Shown piece after piece: positions 5,942-14,161 of a stretch of 32,761 bases of DNA. The position numbers and the translations under genes were made by a program. How positions within the stretch are numbered: the stretch's first letter is position 1; each line of letters opens with the position of its first letter. Origin of the DNA: Bacteroidales bacterium UBA1745 (GTDB lineage: Bacteria > Bacteroidota > Bacteroidia > Bacteroidales > UBA932); NCBI GenBank assembly GCA_002314885.1, contig DCHT01000017.1, positions 47,779 to 80,539 on the forward strand. The letters are read 5' to 3'. A model generated the notes under the pieces. The model saw only the letters and a program-made list of their open reading frames with translations. It did not search any database and was not told the DNA's origin.

Positions 5942-8900
5942 AGTGGTGTTCGTAAACAGCGCAAATACTCCATACGCGGAGGTGCGCCTGGATGGCAATG
6001 TCCATTTCATAGGCACTCAGGGCGTTGGAAAGAGCACGCTTTTGCGTGCGATACTGTTCTTTTACAACGGAGACAAGCTCAAACTGGGTATTCCAAAGGA
6101 AAAGAAGGGCTTCGATGATTTCTACCTGCCCCATTCCAATTCGTATATAGTATATGAGGTGGCGCACGAACACGGTCCGTTCTGTGTCCTCGTCTTCCGT
6201 AGCCAGGGCCGTGCCTGCTTCCGTTTCATCGACGCTCCGTTCGAGAGGACCTGGCTGGTGGACGAACTGTCCGGCGACGTCACCAGCGAATATACCGTCA
6301 TCCGAAGGCGTCTGGAGGGCAAATATATGAGCCGTATCGTGGATAAATACGACGAGTACAGGAATATAATATATGGTAATCACAATGCCACCGACAGGGA
6401 ATTCTACAGATTCGCCTTTATGGAGAGCCCGAAGTACCAGAACATCCCCCGCAGCCTTCAGAACGTATTCCTCAACTCCAGGGTCGATGCGGATTTCATC
6501 AAGGAAATCATAATTCGTTCAATGAGCGACGACGAGGTCTTCATCGACTTGGGCTACTATCGCCGTCAGGTGGCCGAATTCGCGCAGGAGTACCACGACA
6601 TCAGCATCTGGTTCAGACCTAATGCGAAGGGAGAGGTCCTCGTCCGGACTCAGGCAGACCGTGTCGTCACCTACTATCAGCAACTGCTCTACCATAGGGA
6701 GAGGATCATCGCGCTCTATGCCGACTTGCTCTACGCATTGAGGATTGCCCGGGAGCGCATCCCTCTTCTGGAGCAGAAAGAGCAGAAGGTCCTGGCCGAT
6801 ATCAGCAAGTTGGAACGCCTCATTTCCGAGGAAAAGCAGAAATTCGACAAGGAAAACGCTGAAATCAACAAGATGCTCGGCGCGGTCGAAGCCAAGCTCA
6901 AAGAAATCAGAAACAAGCGAAAGCATTATCAGGAAATCAAGATCGAGGACATTCTCGCACGTGTCGGTGCGGAGGAAATGGTCAGGACCAGATTGGAAAG
7001 CCTGTGCAAGACGCGCGATGCCCTCACAATGCAGTTTCAGAGCCTGTCCGGCAAATACGAGGTACTGGAGAACACCCTGAAAAGCGAATTCAAGGCCTAC
7101 GAAGGTCTTTCAAAGGAAAAGATATCACAGTTGAAAGATGTGGCGTTCAAGGAACTGGAACGTGTTTCGGAGCAGCGTGAGAGGGCGCGCACTTCAATTG
7201 AAAGGGAACACGCTGATGCCAGTGCAGTAATCGACGAAAAGGCTCGGGAACAGGAACTGAGGGAGCGGGACTTGGACAAGGAACTCGTGAGGATGAACTA
7301 TTTCCATCCGCTTGCGGACAAGATAGAGGCCGAAAAGGAAAGCCTCAGAAATCTCCGTGTCAGTGAGGCTTCTCTAAGGGCGGAATCAAGGAGCATAGGA
7401 CTTGAGATAGACGTTCAGACTGATAGATTTGATGCGGAGACGGCACTGTTCGAACGCACTCGCGATGAGGCTGTCAAGGAACTTGAGAGGGAAGTCGGCC
7501 GCCTTCAGGGGGAAATGGCGGAAATAGATCATCTGCTCTCAGCGGCCTCTGGCTCTCTCTACGAATGGCTCGATGAGCATAGGAAAGGCTGGGAAAACAA
7601 CTTCGGAAAGGTCCTGGATGAGAAGAAGGTCCTCTATAGCAAGGAACTTAAGCCCACAGCCACAAATGCCCCTTGCGATACCATTTTTGGCATCAGCCTG
7701 GACCTGTCGTCCATCGAATCGGAAGTCAGGACTCCGACGTCGCTGAAGAAGGACAAGGAGATGTATGAGAATGCCATATTTGACATAAGGCAGCATCAGA
7801 AGGAGCGCATTGCTCAATGCGAGAAGGACATTGAAGCGCTCACGGTGAAGACCTCGCCTCAGATAAAGGCCCTCAGGGAGAAGAAGAGCGTCTGCGAGGC
7901 AAAGATCGCCGCCCTGCCCGCTCAGATCAAGGAATTGGAAGTCAGGATAGCAGGCCTGGAGGACAGGGAAAAGGATATTCTCAGGCAGAGGTTGCAGGAA
8001 CTGAAGCAGAGAAAACTCCAACTGAGCGCAGAGAAAGTCGAAATAGAGAAGGTTCGCAAGGCGCTCCTCGAGGCAAGAGACAGGAAGTTGAAACTTTTGC
8101 AGAAGGAATATGCGGATTCCACTATTTCCGTACAGACCGGGCGGGATACTAAGATTGGTTTCATTCTGCAGGATATCGAAAAGCACAGGATGACAATGGA
8201 AAAGGAACTATCGGACCTGATGCTGCGCAGGGATGCGGAAATGAAGGGCGCCGGCGTGGATACTCTTGCGTTGAAGGAATGCGAAAACAGTATACGCGAA
8301 GTGAAGGCCGAACTGAAATATATAGAGGAAAAACGCAGCGTCTGTGCGATATACGAAAATGATAAGACCGAACTCTTCGACAGGGAGGACGAACTGAAAG
8401 ATGAGAAAAAGGGCCTGGAGACAAGGCACGAGCAGCTGTTGGACAAATTCAGGATACGTGGTCGCAAATTCGAGGAGCAGAAGGTGAGTGCTCGGAGTTC
8501 CCTCGAATTGCTTCGTGCCGACATCCAGGAATGCCGCGAGGGCGTCCGCAAGACGGAGGAATTCCAGACCAGCGAGACCTTGTTCCCTGCCTACCTGTCC
8601 TCCGTCGTGGAGCATACCACCTTGTCCTCTGCCATCGGCCTTGTGGACGAACTCAAGAATGCGATTTTCGAACGCAGCGACTTGATGGACAAGTTCAAGC
8701 AGGCAGTGAACCTGTTCAAGGCCAATTTCGGGTCGGGCAATACCTTTAAATTCAAGACCAATATCACTGTCGATGACGAATATATCGAGTATGCCGCTGG
8801 ACTTGAGGAATTTGTCGGGCAGAACAAGATCGAGGACTATCGGGGACGCACCAGCGACAGGTATATGGAAATATTGACACGTGTATCCCGTGAGATGGGC

Positions 8901-9599
8901 GAGATAATGCGTCACGGCTCCGAGGTCGAAAAGACCATACGTGACATCAACTACGATTTCAAGGAAAAGAACTTCGTCGGAGCCATAAAGAGTATTGAGA
9001 TACGTCGTACGGATTCCGGTGACAAGATGGTTCAATTGCTTCTGAGGATCAAGGAATTCAGTGACGACAATCAGTTCCGTCTGGGCGGAATCAACTTGTT
9101 CAGCGACACTGGAGCAGGGGCTGAGATCAATAGGGCAGCCGTGCGCTACCTCCAGGACTTTATGAACTGCCTGAACGAATATGCGTCAAGTCAGTTCCTC
9201 TCGCTGTCCGATACTTTCCAGTTGCAGTTCAGGGTCGTGGAGAATGACAATGACACCGGCTGGGTGGAGAAAATTGCCAATGTCGGCTCTGACGGCACTG
9301 ACATTCTCGTGAAGGCAATGGTGAACATTATGCTGATCAACGTCTTCAAGGAAAAGGTCTCCCGCAAGTTCGGAGAATTCCGTATCCATTGTATGATGGA
9401 TGAGATAGGGAAACTCCACCCATCGAATGTGAAGGGTATACTCGATTTTGCCAATAGCCGAAACATACTGCTCATCAACAGTTCCCCGACGACCTACAAT
9501 GTCTCAGACTACCGTTACACCTATCTGTTAAGCAAGAACAGCGCTTCCAAGACGCTTGTGACGGCACTTATATCCCGTAAGGAGGCGGAGCTCAGATGA
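5925..9599 (+). CDS. jetC: JetC, SMC/MukB-like ATPase of a Wadjet system
   Basis: A 1224-residue SMC-like ATPase. The N-terminal head carries Walker A GTQGVGKST at 30-38 (Lys36). Two long coiled-coil stretches (about 270-540 and 640-880) flank a hinge-like middle with fewer charges (about 545-640). The C-terminal head has a signature-like NVGSDGTDILVKA and a Walker B MMDE ending at Asp1159-Glu1160. In Wadjet, JetABC forms a loop-extruding motor that senses small circular DNA and hands it to JetD for cutting. The start is set by a strong AGGAGG (5913-5918) six bases before the ATG, inside jetB. The short hinge and the MukB-like head separate it from the housekeeping Smc. It overlaps jetD by four bases (ATGA). 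Confidence 0.9.
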   Translation: MRYLNKVVFVNSANTPYAEVRLDGNVHFIGTQGVGKSTLLRAILFFYNGDKLKLGIPKEKKGFDDFYLPHSNSYIVYEVAHEHGPFCVLVFRSQGRACFRFIDAPFERTWLVDELSGDVTSEYTVIRRRLEGKYMSRIVDKYDEYRNIIYGNHNATDREFYRFAFMESPKYQNIPRSLQNVFLNSRVDADFIKEIIIRSMSDDEVFIDLGYYRRQVAEFAQEYHDISIWFRPNAKGEVLVRTQADRVVTYYQQLLYHRERIIALYADLLYALRIARERIPLLEQKEQKVLADISKLERLISEEKQKFDKENAEINKMLGAVEAKLKEIRNKRKHYQEIKIEDILARVGAEEMVRTRLESLCKTRDALTMQFQSLSGKYEVLENTLKSEFKAYEGLSKEKISQLKDVAFKELERVSEQRERARTSIEREHADASAVIDEKAREQELRERDLDKELVRMNYFHPLADKIEAEKESLRNLRVSEASLRAESRSIGLEIDVQTDRFDAETALFERTRDEAVKELEREVGRLQGEMAEIDHLLSAASGSLYEWLDEHRKGWENNFGKVLDEKKVLYSKELKPTATNAPCDTIFGISLDLSSIESEVRTPTSLKKDKEMYENAIFDIRQHQKERIAQCEKDIEALTVKTSPQIKALREKKSVCEAKIAALPAQIKELEVRIAGLEDREKDILRQRLQELKQRKLQLSAEKVEIEKVRKALLEARDRKLKLLQKEYADSTISVQTGRDTKIGFILQDIEKHRMTMEKELSDLMLRRDAEMKGAGVDTLALKECENSIREVKAELKYIEEKRSVCAIYENDKTELFDREDELKDEKKGLETRHEQLLDKFRIRGRKFEEQKVSARSSLELLRADIQECREGVRKTEEFQTSETLFPAYLSSVVEHTTLSSAIGLVDELKNAIFERSDLMDKFKQAVNLFKANFGSGNTFKFKTNITVDDEYIEYAAGLEEFVGQNKIEDYRGRTSDRYMEILTRVSREMGEIMRHGSEVEKTIRDINYDFKEKNFVGAIKSIEIRRTDSGDKMVQLLLRIKEFSDDNQFRLGGINLFSDTGAGAEINRAAVRYLQDFMNCLNEYASSQFLSLSDTFQLQFRVVENDNDTGWVEKIANVGSDGTDILVKAMVNIMLINVFKEKVSRKFGEFRIHCMMDEIGKLHPSNVKGILDFANSRNILLINSSPTTYNVSDYRYTYLLSKNSASKTLVTALISRKEAELR

Positions 9600-10414
9600 T
9601 GAGAAAATCCGACTTGGACGCAATTCGCGATCTGGCGCAGGGAAACAGCGTAGGCGGCTCGAGACTGCAGGGGAAATTGCTGGCGAGGCTCCTTCAAGAA
9701 CATCTAGTCGTAGCCGCTGTTCACGGCAGCAGGGTGTCCTACAGGGCAATTTCAACGCAATCCGTTGCAAGTGCCTTTGAGAAGGAACTTGCGACAGAAC
9801 ATCTGTCCGAGGCTTCCAGAGCAGAACTGGTGGCCCTGACTGGCGACTCCAAGACTGTCAGAATCAGGTCCTGCCCGGGTTTCCCCGTCAACACTTACGA
9901 GCCTCTCCCGGCGACTCTTGCCGGAAGGAATATCGTCATTGCTCCCGAGGAGGGCAGTTTCACGTTCATTTGTGACTGGGAGGCATTCTCGATCGCTCCC
10001 AATGTCGTCGTGGTCGGGGTGGAGAATATGGAAAATTTCCGTATGGTACGCTCGCAGCGATATCTGTTCGACCATCTGTGTGCCTCGGTCCTCTTCGTGT
10101 CGAGATACCCCCAGTCGAAGGACCTAGTGGAATGGTTGAAGGGCATCCCAAACCGCTACCTTCATTTCGGAGACCTCGATCTGGCCGGAGTCCACATCTT
10201 CCTCAATGAGTTTCATAAGCCAATAGGCAAACGTGCCGAGTTCTTCATCCCCTCAGATGCCGATCAGCGTCTTGCCCACGGCAGCCGAAGCCGTTATGAC
10301 GACCAGCTTGCTCGCTTCGGCAATATGCCCATTTCAGACCCACGTGTCCAGTTCCTTGTAGATATGATCCACAAGCACCACAAAGGCTACGACCAGGAGG
10401 GGTACTGCTACTGA
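9596..10414 (+). CDS. jetD: JetD, Toprim/topoisomerase VI-like nuclease of a Wadjet system
   Basis: A 272-residue protein. The C-terminal half is a Toprim-like fold: a strand with an acidic residue (VVVVGVENMENF, Glu143) and the GDLDLAGVHIF motif at 192-202 with Asp193 and Asp195, together the expected metal-binding residues. The N-terminal part (about 1-85) looks like a DNA-binding arm with a winged-helix character. The tail GYDQEG is like the conserved end of DUF2220-type proteins. In Wadjet, JetD cleaves the plasmid trapped by the JetABC motor. At 272 residues it is short and seems to lack the long N-terminal arm of type I JetD, which suggests type II or III; I infer this and could not test it. 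GGAGG lies about ten bases before the start, within the end of jetC. Confidence 0.88.
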   Translation: MMRKSDLDAIRDLAQGNSVGGSRLQGKLLARLLQEHLVVAAVHGSRVSYRAISTQSVASAFEKELATEHLSEASRAELVALTGDSKTVRIRSCPGFPVNTYEPLPATLAGRNIVIAPEEGSFTFICDWEAFSIAPNVVVVGVENMENFRMVRSQRYLFDHLCASVLFVSRYPQSKDLVEWLKGIPNRYLHFGDLDLAGVHIFLNEFHKPIGKRAEFFIPSDADQRLAHGSRSRYDDQLARFGNMPISDPRVQFLVDMIHKHHKGYDQEGYCY

Positions 10415-10421
10415 AAATGCG

Positions 10422-10907
10422 ATGATGGAGGAACAGGGATATCTGTCGGATGAGGAGTTTGGAAGCAGTCTCCTAATCAGCATAGAAGCAGATAAAAGAG
10501 AGTTGGCTAGTAATGTTAGAGCCGCAAAAGCCATCATAAGGTCATTTCCGGATACTTATATTGTAATAAATAAGCATACATATATTCTTGGTCATAAGAA
10601 TCCTGAATATACAATTGATGGAAAACTAGGCGATCGAAAGGGAATAATGAGCGAAAAAGGCATTACTGCCGGTTTCAAGTCTGCAAAAAAACAGGGATGC
10701 AAGATTGTCGTCATTGATCTTGATGAACACGTGTCCCTCTTGCGTCCCTTTGAATTATCTAAATACATTTCAAGGAGAAAAGCTGATTTTGACAATGGCG
10801 ATATTGATTGTTGTTATGTTGTTTTTTGTGGTAAAGCCGTTATGGTCAATGCCAGTTTCCAGACTAGAAGAATGATCGAAGCTGAGCTAAACACAATAAA
10901 GCCGTAG
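10422..10907 (+). CDS. Putative CdiA C-terminal-like PD-(D/E)XK nuclease attached to the jet operon
   Basis: A 161-residue protein seven bases after jetD in the same direction, so probably co-transcribed. The segment HKNPEYTIDGKLGDRKGIMS (about 66-85), followed by helix GFKSAKKQG and strand KIVVIDLDEHV, follows the pattern NP(D/E)-x-x-I-(D/E)-G, D-x-K, helix, V-strand seen in CdiA C-terminal-type PD-(D/E)XK nucleases. That family cuts tRNA or DNA as the warhead of contact-dependent inhibition proteins. Here it stands alone with no signal peptide or secretion domain and no recognisable immunity gene beside it. From about base 10460 the gene is clearly richer in A and T than jetD, suggesting separate acquisition. 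It could be a fifth Wadjet component, an abortive effector, or an unrelated passenger. The fold call is from motif reading only. Confidence 0.6.
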   Translation: MMEEQGYLSDEEFGSSLLISIEADKRELASNVRAAKAIIRSFPDTYIVINKHTYILGHKNPEYTIDGKLGDRKGIMSEKGITAGFKSAKKQGCKIVVIDLDEHVSLLRPFELSKYISRRKADFDNGDIDCCYVVFCGKAVMVNASFQTRRMIEAELNTIKP

Positions 10908-10924
10908 CGGAATGCTACGGCTTT
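10898..10924. terminator. Bidirectional terminator between convergent operons
   Basis: A perfect 11-bp stem (AAAGCCGTAGC with GCTACGGCTTT) closes a five-base loop. The TAG stop of the preceding gene lies inside the left arm. A/T-rich flanks on both sides let it serve the jet operon (+) and the lipoprotein operon (-). Confidence 0.85.
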
Positions 10925-11039
10925 ATAAAAGAACGGTTGCGGAGCTTGATAATGTCGCGCCTATATGCAACTCTCATTCTAATGCAAATATATGCATTTT
11001 TTTACGTCCGACAATAAAGAGACATGGATTATCTATCAT

Positions 11040-13043
11040 CTACTGAAAAAACTCCCTTCGCATCGTCTCGAGGCGGAAGGCGGTCGGCCAGGCGACGAGC
11101 CAGTCGTTGATGCGGTCGTCGCGCGAGATAGGAGGGCAGGCATAGTCGGAACCATCGTTATAGAAGCCCCAGGAACATTGGAACCAGGCTTCGTTCTGGC
11201 TGCCGGCTGGGCGTAAGCGACCGTTGAGGATCAGTTCTCCATCGGAGATGAGCTGGGTGCTGTTGCGCATAATTACCTGCGCCTTTTCGCTCCACTGCGA
11301 ATCTCCCGTCAGCTGGCTCAGTTCATACCATTCCGGTACCCAGAGGCTTGCATAGAAATCCAGGTGATGATGCTGCACGGAGACGCTCGTGGCTCCGAAA
11401 GTGTGAAAGCCCTCCTGCACGAAGGCGTCGTCAGCGTCATAGACGCCATCATAATGCCACATCCAGGTCGACAGATAATTGGAAATCTGCACGGCGTCAG
11501 CCAGGTAAGATTCAGCCTCTTCAATAGAACGCAGTCTCATTGCCGCTCTCAGCAGCGAAATCGCCGATTCCTTGTCTATGCACCAGGTGTCGAGGGCACC
11601 GGCAGTCGTGTATCCGTCCTCGCGCAACTGCGTCATATAATAGGTATATGCCTTCTTTGCGGATTCCAGGTATTTTTCTTCGCTGTTCTGTTCGTATGCG
11701 GCTATCATTGCCGGAATGAGGAAGGCTCCGACGGTTCCGTCGCGTACCACGCATTCGCCGTCCCAGGCCCATCCGCGGCCATAGCAGCCGTCCTCCTGCT
11801 GATCGGAAATCACGAAATCGAGTGCATCCAGGGCCAGTTCAAGGTATTCAGGTCGGTCGAAACCGCAGCGTCCGGCGAGCTTGTATGCCTCGATGAAATT
11901 GCAGCAGCTGATGCCCAGGTTGCAGGCGTCCACAGTGTGAACTTTGCCGACGATCGGAGTGCCGGGAGCATATTTGGAAGGCACATTCCCGGCCAGCACG
12001 TCGTCGAAATGACACACGAAGAGTCCATTCGGCAGACGGCAGTTCCTCGCCCAGCAGTCCAGGCAGGTAATAGCCTTGTCACGGGAATCGATGGCGTCGG
12101 AGACGTCGTCGGCATCGGCAGAGTCGACACCTCGCAGATAATCCGTCATCAGCGAATTGCACAGGCTGATGTTCTGTCCGCACCAGCCGGCCTCATATTT
12201 GCCGCGTTCACGTTGATGCCAGCCCAGGTCGTCTGAATTCGGGCGGAGGCCTATGCTGAAGCCCTTGAACGAACCCTCTTCGACCCACAGGCTTTCCTTG
12301 ACAAACTGAACGCCGAGATCCCAGACAGCATTGAGTGGAATGACATCCTTCTGTTTGTAATTCTTGATTTCCTTGTCCGCCATCATTTTCCAGGCGACTT
12401 TAAGGAAGTGGCGTATGCTGCGATGCTCCGTCTCGGTCTTTGACACGTTCACATACATCGTCAGACGCCTGTTTTCTCCGGCGGCCATACTGCCAAGTCG
12501 AGCCCATCCGTCCGCGAACCTATCTCTGCCACAATAAGTTACGGGTTCTTCCTGCTCAGGCCAGAAGATGTAATGCGCATTTCCGTCGAAGCCGTAAGAC
12601 TTGGCCTCGTCTGCCTCAGACGGCTTGTCGGTCCAGGTCGCGACGGCATATTTGTCGCCCTCGGAATAGGTCGCGCAAGGGATAGGGGAGCGCAGGTAGG
12701 AATACGTGCGCATCTGACCGTCCTGCTTGTAACCTTTCGGCTCATTACCTCGGCCCCAGTCATTTCCGTTGTAGGACACGGCCGGCATCATCCACCAGGT
12801 AGTCTCCTCTTGGGGCTTGAACCCCAGCATCAGCACGGCGCTGTCGATGTCTTCCTTTGCCGTGAACTTGACGTCGATCCTGTAAGTCTTGCTGCCATTG
12901 TCATATTTCTGCAGCAGTATCACGGAACTTTGGGTCTTATACGGCCCGTCACTGAGAATCAGCTCTCCATATCTATGCAGCTCGATACGTTCGCAGGAGC
13001 ATAGAATCAGGATCAGAGGCAATATAAAACGGATTTTTTTCAT
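11040..13043 (-). CDS. Lipoprotein with a six-hairpin glycosidase-like domain
   Basis: A 667-residue protein with a short lipoprotein signal (MKKIRFILPLILILCSC; Cys15 or Cys17 as the lipidated residue), so surface or periplasmic. Residues about 20-200 look beta-rich (aromatic strands, WWMMPAVSYNG). Residues about 220-660 contain repeated helical pairs with Trp, Tyr, Asp and His (CLDCWARNCRLPNGLF, CYGRGWAWDGECVVRDG, TAGALDTWCIDKESAISLL), typical of (alpha/alpha)6 toroids of secreted glycoside hydrolases or unsaturated-uronyl hydrolases. I cannot assign a GH family or substrate. It starts five bases after the threonine aldolase gene ends, so it is the second gene of that unit. Confidence 0.65.
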   Translation of the reverse strand: MKKIRFILPLILILCSCERIELHRYGELILSDGPYKTQSSVILLQKYDNGSKTYRIDVKFTAKEDIDSAVLMLGFKPQEETTWWMMPAVSYNGNDWGRGNEPKGYKQDGQMRTYSYLRSPIPCATYSEGDKYAVATWTDKPSEADEAKSYGFDGNAHYIFWPEQEEPVTYCGRDRFADGWARLGSMAAGENRRLTMYVNVSKTETEHRSIRHFLKVAWKMMADKEIKNYKQKDVIPLNAVWDLGVQFVKESLWVEEGSFKGFSIGLRPNSDDLGWHQRERGKYEAGWCGQNISLCNSLMTDYLRGVDSADADDVSDAIDSRDKAITCLDCWARNCRLPNGLFVCHFDDVLAGNVPSKYAPGTPIVGKVHTVDACNLGISCCNFIEAYKLAGRCGFDRPEYLELALDALDFVISDQQEDGCYGRGWAWDGECVVRDGTVGAFLIPAMIAAYEQNSEEKYLESAKKAYTYYMTQLREDGYTTAGALDTWCIDKESAISLLRAAMRLRSIEEAESYLADAVQISNYLSTWMWHYDGVYDADDAFVQEGFHTFGATSVSVQHHHLDFYASLWVPEWYELSQLTGDSQWSEKAQVIMRNSTQLISDGELILNGRLRPAGSQNEAWFQCSWGFYNDGSDYACPPISRDDRINDWLVAWPTAFRLETMRREFFQ

Positions 13044-13048
13044 ATCAT

Positions 13049-14104
13049 TTACAGCAGTGAAATCAGTTCCTCAACGGCTTCATCCGTGGTGGCCCAACTG
13101 GTCACGAAACGGATGGCACTGTGCTCGGCGTCCACGCGACCCCAGCCTTCGAAGCCCACCAGAGGGCGCAGACGCGCGATTTCGGCGTCCGGAAGGATAG
13201 GGAATACCTGGTTGGTAGGATTCTCGGCAAGGAAAGGGTAGCCTTTGGCCACGATGGCGGCGCGTATCTTCTCGGCCTGTACAATGGCGTTACGGGCCAT
13301 AGCCAGATACAGAATCTCGCCAGCATCAGCCCCCTCGAACATCACCTCGTACTGCACACCCAGCAGACGGCCCTTGGCGAGCATTCCGCCACCCTGCTTG
13401 ATGTTGTAGCGGAAGTCCTTCTTCAGAGCCTCGTTGGTGATGACCACGGCCTCTCCGAAGAGCGCTCCCTGCTTGGTGCCGCCAATGTAGAACACGTCGC
13501 AGAGGCGGGCGAGATCTGGCAGAGTAACTGCATCAGCACCCTCCACCATCTCGGACGCAATCAGTCCGTAGCCCAGACGTGCGCCGTCCAGGAACAGCGG
13601 CAGCCCCTTTTCGTGGCAGACTGCACTGATTTCCTCCAATTCGGCGAGGGAATAAATGGTACCCAGCTCGGTCGGGAAGGAAATATAGACCATACCAGGC
13701 TGCACCGTGTGCTCGAAGCTTTCGTCTGCGAAGTGGGCGTCCACATAGTCGCGTATCTGAGCTGCGCTGATCTTGCCGTCGGTGGTCGGTAGGCTGAGCA
13801 CCTTATGCCCGCCGTGCTCGATTGCACCAGTCTCGTGTGCGTTGATATGGCCAGTGCTGGCGCAGAGAACGCCCTGATATGGCCTCAGAACCGATGAAAT
13901 GACGGTCGCATTGGTCTGAGTGCCGCCTACGAGGAAATGCACGTCGGCATCTGGGGCCTGAATCGCTGCCTTCACAAGCTCGCGTGCCCTGGCGCAATGA
14001 GGGTCCTCTCCATAGCCTATAGTCTGTTCGAGGTTGGTCTCAATCAGGCGCTCCATTATCCGTGGATGTGCGCCTTCGGTATAATCAGATGTAAATAATC
14101 TCAT
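13049..14104 (-). CDS. ltaE: Low-specificity L-threonine aldolase
   Basis: A 351-residue PLP enzyme of the aspartate aminotransferase fold that cleaves L-threonine and L-allo-threonine to glycine and acetaldehyde. Landmarks: GGTQTNATVI at 60-69 (cofactor phosphate region), STGHINAHETGA at 83-94, FLDGARLGYG at 171-180 (Asp173 to the pyridine nitrogen), and GGTKQGALFGEA at 208-219 with the Schiff-base Lys211. The length is normal. It leads a unit with the glycosidase-like lipoprotein gene, an unusual partner. The upstream region is shared with the divergent phosphoesterase gene; I find no clear -7 box on this strand. Confidence 0.93.
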   Translation of the reverse strand: MRLFTSDYTEGAHPRIMERLIETNLEQTIGYGEDPHCARARELVKAAIQAPDADVHFLVGGTQTNATVISSVLRPYQGVLCASTGHINAHETGAIEHGGHKVLSLPTTDGKISAAQIRDYVDAHFADESFEHTVQPGMVYISFPTELGTIYSLAELEEISAVCHEKGLPLFLDGARLGYGLIASEMVEGADAVTLPDLARLCDVFYIGGTKQGALFGEAVVITNEALKKDFRYNIKQGGGMLAKGRLLGVQYEVMFEGADAGEILYLAMARNAIVQAEKIRAAIVAKGYPFLAENPTNQVFPILPDAEIARLRPLVGFEGWGRVDAEHSAIRFVTSWATTDEAVEELISLL

Positions 14105-14112
14105 ATTTTGAA

Positions 14113-14120
14113 TATATTTG
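14113..14120 (+). promoter_or_regulatory. -7 box of the phosphoesterase gene promoter
   Basis: TATATTTG matches TAnnTTTG and lies 41 bases before the ATG at 14162. Confidence 0.55.
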
Positions 14121-14161
14121 TGTCTAAGATAGTCATAATCTTATAATCCTTGTACAGAAAT

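Noticed and set aside
10982..11007. ATGCA/TGCAT hairpin followed by T7 as a second terminator
   Set aside because: The stem is only five or six A/T-rich pairs; the hairpin at 10898-10924 is far stronger, so I did not list it.
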